NCBI GenBank assembly: GCA_028822475.1
Contig: JAPKDT010000054.1
Coordinates: forward strand, 1-10,712
DNA from: SAR324 cluster bacterium
GTDB taxonomy: Bacteria > SAR324 > NAC60-12
DNA length: 10,712 nt
Direction of reading: 5' to 3'
Shown here: positions 7,064 to 10,712 of the stretch, piece by piece
How the letters are laid out: every line of letters starts with the position of its first letter
Position numbering within the stretch: the stretch's first letter is position 1
The notes under the pieces: model-generated
What the model saw: only the letters and a program-made list of their open reading frames with translations
Database searches by the model: none
Told to the model about the DNA's origin: nothing
Translations under genes and position numbers: made by a program

Positions 7064-7942
7064 TTATGACGGAATTACTAAACTGTGCAGCTCTTTACGA
7101 CAAAGTCTCCAGTCAGGATAGAACTGATCCATCAAGGCTTTGAATCTACTATTGTGACTGGCCTCAAGCAGATGTACCAATTCATGGACGACAATATATT
7201 CCAGACATTCCGGAGACCTTTTTGCCAACTCAAGATTAAAACGAACTCTACGTGTTTTAGGTGTGCAACTCCCCCAGCGGGTTTTCATACTGCGAATGTG
7301 AAAACTTGCTACAGAAACGTTTAAAATATTTTCCCATTTGTTTATCAACGGCGGGATCAACAGCATTAACTCGCCGTGGTACCACTCATTTAAGACTGAA
7401 CGCCTTTTTTCAGTCCCGGCATCCGGAGGCAGGTTAAGTATAATTTGCTGATCGACCAAATCCGCAGAATGGAAGTTGTAGTTTGCTATTATTTTTAAGG
7501 GATAGGCCTTACCGCTGAAGTAATGATTTTCATTTTCCAGAAAGCGGTCCGGCAAAGGACGTATCTGATTGTGCATCCTTTTACGCTGCTTCCGGATCCA
7601 TGCCAGTTTAGAAAGTGCAAATTTGCTGATTTTTTCCTGACTCACATGTAATGGTGCAGAAATTTTGACTTTCCCGTCAGGAGGACAAATCCGTAAATTT
7701 AGATTCTTGATTTTTTTCTGTATAACTTCTGCATCAATATCATCAAGTTTTAAGGTAAATTTCATGCTTTTTTGAGTGTTTTTCCGGACAGCACGTTTTT
7801 CAGTCCGGAATGAGTCCAGCTTTATGCTTTCCAACAATGTTGCGAGGTTTGCTTTTTTGAGCGAAAAATTTTTGAACGGCATAACTGCGGATCTTTTTAC
7901 AGATGTTTTTTCTTGCTCGTAGGGACTTTGCGAGGTCGACAT
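7064..7942 (-). CDS. YgjP/DUF45-like zinc metallopeptidase with an N-terminal extension
   Basis: A 292-residue protein whose residues from about 60 on match the DUF45/YgjP (M48-like, SprT-type gluzincin) family. Diagnostic pieces are MKTRWGSCTPKTRRVRFNLE (219-238), the metal site HELVH at 253-257 (His253, Glu254, His257), the third likely ligand His263 in ASHNSRF, and PDW near the end. The family has a zinc-protease fold; in vivo substrates are mostly unknown. Homologues are usually about 230-240 residues, starting near MKFTLKL, which here is Met60. The first 59 residues are a Lys/Ser-rich extension of no recognised type. ATG 7942 has the best ribosome site (GAGG, 12 nt upstream), although that site lies in a hairpin; Met21 and Met60 have none. 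It lies 130 nt after ssb and 104 nt before smc. Confidence 0.85.
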   Translation of the reverse strand: MSTSQSPYEQEKTSVKRSAVMPFKNFSLKKANLATLLESIKLDSFRTEKRAVRKNTQKSMKFTLKLDDIDAEVIQKKIKNLNLRICPPDGKVKISAPLHVSQEKISKFALSKLAWIRKQRKRMHNQIRPLPDRFLENENHYFSGKAYPLKIIANYNFHSADLVDQQIILNLPPDAGTEKRRSVLNEWYHGELMLLIPPLINKWENILNVSVASFHIRSMKTRWGSCTPKTRRVRFNLELAKRSPECLEYIVVHELVHLLEASHNSRFKALMDQFYPDWRLCRKELHSLVIPS

Positions 7943-7961
7943 TATTTATACCGACCTCGCA
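7929..7961 (-). promoter_or_regulatory. 10-bp hairpin enclosing the metallopeptidase start codon
   Basis: In the message the 5' arm TGCGAGGTCG (7961 to 7952) pairs perfectly with CGACCTCGCA (7938 to 7929). The 13-nt loop holds the ATG at 7942. The GAGG ribosome site is inside the 5' arm, and the 3' arm is codons 2-5. If it folds, it would hide the ribosome site and limit initiation, allowing control by coupling, temperature or a binding factor. It could also act at the DNA level as an operator. The stem is plainly visible; any regulation is inferred. Confidence 0.5.
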
Positions 7962-8027
7962 TTACTTAGGCGAGTTACAGGGCCTTAATTATTCTAAATG
8001 AGTGAGCCTCTTTCTGTAATTCTTTTA

Positions 8028-8052
8028 TGCTGAGGCTGAATTTGTCTCAGCA
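8028..8052 (-). terminator. Weak stem-loop downstream of ssb
   Basis: TGCTGAG and CTCAGCA form a 7-bp stem with an 11-nt loop, starting 20 nt after the ssb stop. No U-tract follows on the minus strand, so it is at best a weak or factor-assisted terminator or a stabilising stem. The 130-nt ssb-metallopeptidase gap otherwise shows no gene. Confidence 0.25.
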
Positions 8053-8072
8053 AGCCGAACCCTCTTTTTACT

Positions 8073-8540
8073 TTAAAAAGGGATATCATCTTTAATATAA
8101 TCATCTCCCTGCGGAGCTGCGTTTGATTCAGCAGGAGCAGTTGGAGCAGGGTTTGATTGTGGAGCAGCAGGTGCTGTTGAATATTCTGTGTTACTGCCGC
8201 TGTCAGACATTTTAGCATCAAGAAACTGCATAGTTGTGACTACAACTTCTGTTTTGTAATGCTTCTGCCCCTGTTGATCTTCCCAGTCTCTTGTCTGCAT
8301 ACGTCCTTCAACATAGACCTGTGAACCTTTCTTCAAATAAGACTGTGCGAGATCAGCAAGTTTACCCCATAACACAAGGCTATGCCATTCAGTACGTTCC
8401 TGTTTCCCACCTTGTTTATCAGTCCAGTAATCATTTGTTGCAATGGTGGCATTTGCTACTGCACTGCCGGACTGAGTATAACGGATTTCAGGGTCCTGCC
8501 CCAATCTCCCTATCAACATAACTTTATTAAGGTTTGCCAT
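8073..8540 (-). CDS. ssb: Single-stranded DNA-binding protein
   Basis: A 155-residue bacterial SSB. Residues 1-110 are the OB fold, from MANLNKVMLIGRLGQDPEIR, with the conserved EWHSLVLWGKLADLA at 51-65 and GSQVYVEGRMQTRDW at 72-86. Trp39, Trp52 and Trp86 correspond to the DNA-stacking tryptophans of the E. coli protein. A flexible Ala/Pro/Ser/Gln-rich linker (about 112-146) leads to the acidic tip DDIPF (151-155), which in the family recruits repair and replication partners such as RecO, RecQ and exonuclease I. It forms tetramers that coat single-stranded DNA during replication and recombination. The ATG is preceded by a strong AGGAG. It lies 40 nt after ruvA on the same strand, so it is likely co-transcribed with the Holliday-junction genes. 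Confidence 0.97.
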   Translation of the reverse strand: MANLNKVMLIGRLGQDPEIRYTQSGSAVANATIATNDYWTDKQGGKQERTEWHSLVLWGKLADLAQSYLKKGSQVYVEGRMQTRDWEDQQGQKHYKTEVVVTTMQFLDAKMSDSGSNTEYSTAPAAPQSNPAPTAPAESNAAPQGDDYIKDDIPF

Positions 8541-8545
8541 TTTAT

Positions 8546-8550
8546 CTCCT
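8546..8550 (-). promoter_or_regulatory. Shine-Dalgarno of ssb
   Basis: AGGAG on the minus strand, 5 nt before the ssb ATG. It is the clearest ribosome site in the window; most neighbours have weak ones, which fits a high demand for SSB. Confidence 0.7.
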
Positions 8551-8580
8551 GTTTCTTAGTTATAGATATTATCTTCTGTT

Positions 8581-9198
8581 CTAACGCAATGGAGTCAATA
8601 ATGAAAGTGCTTTTTTCAGTCTAAGCTCAAAAGGCTCTTCTAAACTGCCGGATTCACGAAGAACAGCAAGGATTTCTTTTTCCGAATATCCAAGGTTTTT
8701 CAAAGCAGAAAAAACCGTATCAACTTCCTTTGACGTTGTAGTAACTCCTGTTTCAGAACCTGCCTCAAGGCCACTCTCAAAGTTCAATATTGGATGACGT
8801 TTCAATTGATCCTTTAAATCAAGACACAACTTTGCCGCAGTTTTTTTGCCTATTCCAGGAACCTGGCTGAAACTCTCTGCATTCCCCTGATGGACTGCGT
8901 TCACGAGTTGTCTTGGAGAAAGCACTGAAATCACAGCCAATCCCAACTTTGGACCAACACCGGAAGTTTTGATCAGCATTGTAAACAACTCTTTTTCATC
9001 TAAACTCAGAAAACCGTATAAGGACAAATCATCCTCCCTGACATTTGTATAAATATGCAAAGTCAGAAATTCTTCCGGAGAAACCTTAACAGAAAGGTGC
9101 TTTGAAACGTGAACCGCGTAACCTACACCACCTGATGTTTTGAGAACAATTAAATTGTCTTCGGAACGTAGTACATGTCCTTCAAGGTAGGCTATCAT
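8581..9198 (-). CDS. ruvA: Holliday junction branch migration protein RuvA
   Basis: A 205-residue RuvA. RuvA tetramers grip the four-way junction and load the RuvB motor to drive branch migration. Domain I begins MIAYLEGHV and carries the acidic pin REDD at 54-57; Glu55 and Asp56 match the E. coli pin that sits at the crossover. Domain II has two helix-hairpin-helix motifs, SGVGPKLGL (79-87) and VPGIGKKTA (113-121). A linker (about 138-154) leads to the small domain III (about 155-205), which binds RuvB; its SALKNLGYSEKE is typical. The ATG at 9198 has no clear ribosome site. It lies 44 nt after ruvC. RuvB, often the next gene, is replaced here by ssb. Confidence 0.97.
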   Translation of the reverse strand: MIAYLEGHVLRSEDNLIVLKTSGGVGYAVHVSKHLSVKVSPEEFLTLHIYTNVREDDLSLYGFLSLDEKELFTMLIKTSGVGPKLGLAVISVLSPRQLVNAVHQGNAESFSQVPGIGKKTAAKLCLDLKDQLKRHPILNFESGLEAGSETGVTTTSKEVDTVFSALKNLGYSEKEILAVLRESGSLEEPFELRLKKALSLLTPLR

Positions 9199-9242
9199 GA
9201 GAGAAGCTGCATAATGTGGTTTCCGTTCAGGCTGCTTTCAGT

Positions 9243-9740
9243 TTAAAGCAACTGATTTTTGGAAAGCCCTAAATGGGCATGAGTGATCGCAACTGCAAGT
9301 GCGTCAGCCTCATCTTCCTGAAGACTATTTTGCAAATTTAAAAGAATCTTAACCATGTGCTGGACTTGATTTTTATCAGCTCGTCCTACACCTACCACTG
9401 TTTGTTTGACTTTCAGGGCTTGATATTCATGAACAACTAGCTGACGTTCAGAAAATTTAAGTAGAATAACACCGCGGGCATGTCCTAAAGTAAGAGCGGA
9501 CTGGGCATTTTTGGCAAAAAAGATCTTTTCGACTGCACCGCAATCTGGCTGAAATTCCTCAATCAGTTTTTCCAGTTCAGTGGAAAGCTGATGTAAACGC
9601 ACAGCAAGTGATTCTTTTACATTAAGTTTGATACATCCACTTGCTAAATGGCGCGTGCGGTTACCAGAGTGTTCAATCAATCCGTAACCTGTTTTTCTGC
9701 TTCCTGGATCTATACCTAAAATACTAAGAGAATCAACCAA
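9243..9740 (-). CDS. ruvC: Crossover junction endodeoxyribonuclease RuvC
   Basis: RuvC is a dimeric, Mg-dependent nuclease that resolves Holliday junctions by symmetric nicks. From the TTG at 9740 it is 165 residues, and the four catalytic acids fall at Asp11 (LGIDPGSR), Glu71 (AVEKIFF), Asp143 and Asp146 (EDEADALAVA), close to E. coli Asp7, Glu66, Asp138 and Asp141. I chose TTG 9740 because it puts LGIDPG near the N-terminus as in the family, with an 8-nt overlap on the yebC stop. The alternative is GTG 9785 (180 residues), which has a GAGGA 8 nt upstream; but that GAGGA encodes part of the conserved acidic tail of YebC and would add 15 non-family residues. The product is certain; the start is not. 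Confidence 0.93.
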   Translation of the reverse strand: MVDSLSILGIDPGSRKTGYGLIEHSGNRTRHLASGCIKLNVKESLAVRLHQLSTELEKLIEEFQPDCGAVEKIFFAKNAQSALTLGHARGVILLKFSERQLVVHEYQALKVKQTVVGVGRADKNQVQHMVKILLNLQNSLQEDEADALAVAITHAHLGLSKNQLL

Positions 9741-10485
9741 GTTCCGCCATAACGTTTTCGCTGATGTCAAAATTGGAATGCACACTGTTTACATCCTCGT
9801 CATCTTCGAGGATATCAATCAGTTTTATTACTTGTTCTGCTTTTTTAGCGTCATCAATTTCAACACGGTTTTGCGGATTCCAGATCACTTCCGCACCCAG
9901 CATAGCAACATCCTTTTCTTCAAGGTAGGAACGAACATGATCAAATTCAGCAGGCGAAGTTATGATTTGATATGCTTCTGGATTTTCACTGTTGATATCT
10001 TCAGCACCTGCTTCCAGGATTAATTCAGTTAGCAAATCTTCTTCGATCACTGTCTTGTCGATCATGATTGAACCCATCCTGTCAAACATATATTGAACAG
10101 AATTCGCTGAACCTAAATCACCATTGCATTTGTTAAAAGCATGCCGTACCGAAGCAATCGTCCGGTTTCGATTGTCAGTCATTACTTCAACAATTATTGC
10201 AACATTGTGGGGGCCATAACCTTCGTAAATAATTTCTTCATAAATTGATCCGTCCAATTCTCCCGCACCTTTTTTGATAGCACGGTCAATATTGTCTTTA
10301 GGCATACTCTGGCTTTTTGCATTTGCTACTGCAGTCCGCAAACGTGGATTTGCATCTAGTTCACTGCCTCCCATCCTTGCCGCAATGGTGAGTTCTTTAA
10401 TCAGTTTTGTAAATGCTTTACCGCGCTTTGCATCCTGAGCTGCTTTGCGATGCTTGATTGTACTCCATTTACTGTGTCCAGACAT
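9733..10485 (-). CDS. yebC: YebC/PmpR/TACO1 family protein
   Basis: A 250-residue member of the YebC family, full length. The signature N-terminus MSGHSKWSTIKHRKAAQDAK is intact, followed by LRTAVANAKSQSMPKDNIDRA and the core YEGYGPHNVAIIVEVMTDNR with FNKCNGDLGS. Bacterial members have been described as DNA-binding regulators (PmpR), while the mitochondrial homologue TACO1 and recent bacterial work point to help with translation, notably of proline-rich stretches. The gene is very commonly found just upstream of ruvC, as here, and its stop overlaps the likely ruvC start. The acidic C-terminal stretch LEDDEDVNSV is typical. The ATG at 10485 has only a weak ribosome site. It is the first gene of the minus-strand block in the window. 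Confidence 0.95.
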   Translation of the reverse strand: MSGHSKWSTIKHRKAAQDAKRGKAFTKLIKELTIAARMGGSELDANPRLRTAVANAKSQSMPKDNIDRAIKKGAGELDGSIYEEIIYEGYGPHNVAIIVEVMTDNRNRTIASVRHAFNKCNGDLGSANSVQYMFDRMGSIMIDKTVIEEDLLTELILEAGAEDINSENPEAYQIITSPAEFDHVRSYLEEKDVAMLGAEVIWNPQNRVEIDDAKKAEQVIKLIDILEDDEDVNSVHSNFDISENVMAELG

Positions 10486-10712
10486 AAGAAATCTTTAGAA
10501 GAATTTAAAATATTTTTACAGCAAATGCTGTAGTTCTTTAAAAAAAGAAGTGATAACAATCTATTTTATGAGTGGGTGTTAAATTGTATTAGCTAAGTTT
10601 TGCAACCTATTTTGGAAGTAATAAACAAACTAGAAAAGTTTTAAAGGTCATATAATGAGCTGATCTATAATAATTAATTAATTCAAGTACTTTTGAACTC
10701 ATACATGTTTTC
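10486..10712 (-). promoter_or_regulatory. Non-coding leader upstream of yebC
   Basis: These 227 nt have no reading frame of note on either strand. The region is AT-rich and presumably holds the promoter for yebC-ruvC-ruvA-ssb, though I cannot pick a well-spaced -35/-10 pair. It contains two adjacent inverted repeats close to yebC (10517-10532 and 10534-10549). The far end, 10682-10697, has a further loose TTCAA/TTGAA pair. Confidence 0.35.
10517..10549. repeat. Two adjacent inverted repeats in the yebC leader
   Basis: TACAGCA-AA-TGCTGTA (10517-10532) is a 7-bp-arm inverted repeat. TTCTTT-AAAA-AAAGAA (10534-10549) has 6-bp arms and starts two bases later. They lie 32-64 nt before the yebC ATG, a natural place for an operator. 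The first resembles dimer-regulator sites in layout but is not the canonical enterobacterial LexA box (CTGT-N8-ACAG); here the half-sites face the other way. Confidence 0.35.

Noticed and set aside
7021..7093. 8-bp inverted repeat GAGCTGCA / TGCAGCTC around the end of the metallopeptidase gene
   Set aside because: The arms are 57 nt apart, one lies in coding sequence, and no U-tract follows; too weak to call a terminator.
10517..10532. Enterobacterial LexA box upstream of yebC
   Set aside because: The half-sites are ACAG then CTGT with 6 nt between, the reverse arrangement of CTGT-N8-ACAG; only a generic inverted repeat is supported.
10651..10671. Two TATAAT hexamers on the plus strand near the right end
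   Set aside because: Neither has a -35-like hexamer at a proper distance, and the stretch is simply AT-rich; what they would transcribe is outside the window.
1..10712. tRNA, rRNA, CRISPR, insertion sequences or prophage
   Set aside because: No cloverleaf with a proper T-loop, no regularly spaced repeats and no transposase, integrase or phage-like gene; nearly every base belongs to a housekeeping gene.

Overview
The window is ordinary, gene-dense bacterial chromosome: AT-rich by eye, with nearly all of it coding. A CGFS glutaredoxin, an A-type Fe-S carrier, a full-length SMC protein, a yebC-ruvC-ruvA run and an SSB with a DDIPF tail together suggest a Gram-negative, proteobacteria-like organism. 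A marine lineage such as SAR324 or a former deltaproteobacterium would fit, but that is a guess from gene style only. I see no phage, transposon, CRISPR array, rRNA or tRNA.

Layout. A plus-strand block (30-1965) carries a glutaredoxin-rhodanese fusion, an A-type iron-sulfur carrier, a two-repeat YggT membrane protein and a 52-residue single-span membrane protein. The genes are tightly packed or overlapping, so they probably form one operon. It converges, with a 22-nt gap, on a long minus-strand block (1988-10485). Read in the direction of transcription this block runs yebC, ruvC, ruvA, ssb, a DUF45/YgjP-like zinc metallopeptidase, smc and hisD. The right end (10486-10712) is a non-coding AT-rich leader upstream of yebC.

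How the genes work together. The left block points to iron-sulfur and sulfur handling at or near the membrane: the glutaredoxin half can hold a glutathione-ligated [2Fe-2S] cluster, the rhodanese half can carry persulfide sulfur, and the A-type protein delivers clusters to apoproteins. The right block is genome maintenance: RuvA binds Holliday junctions, RuvC cuts them, SSB protects single strands and SMC organises the chromosome. YebC is the usual upstream partner of ruvC. RuvB, ScpA/ScpB and other histidine genes are absent from the window.

No wholly new system is evident. The items most worth a second look are the Grx-rhodanese fusion beside an A-type carrier, a perfect 10-bp stem whose 13-nt loop holds the metallopeptidase start codon, a perfect 14-bp stem with a 3-nt loop between smc and hisD, an 18-bp palindrome in front of smc, and the small membrane protein in frame just after yggT.
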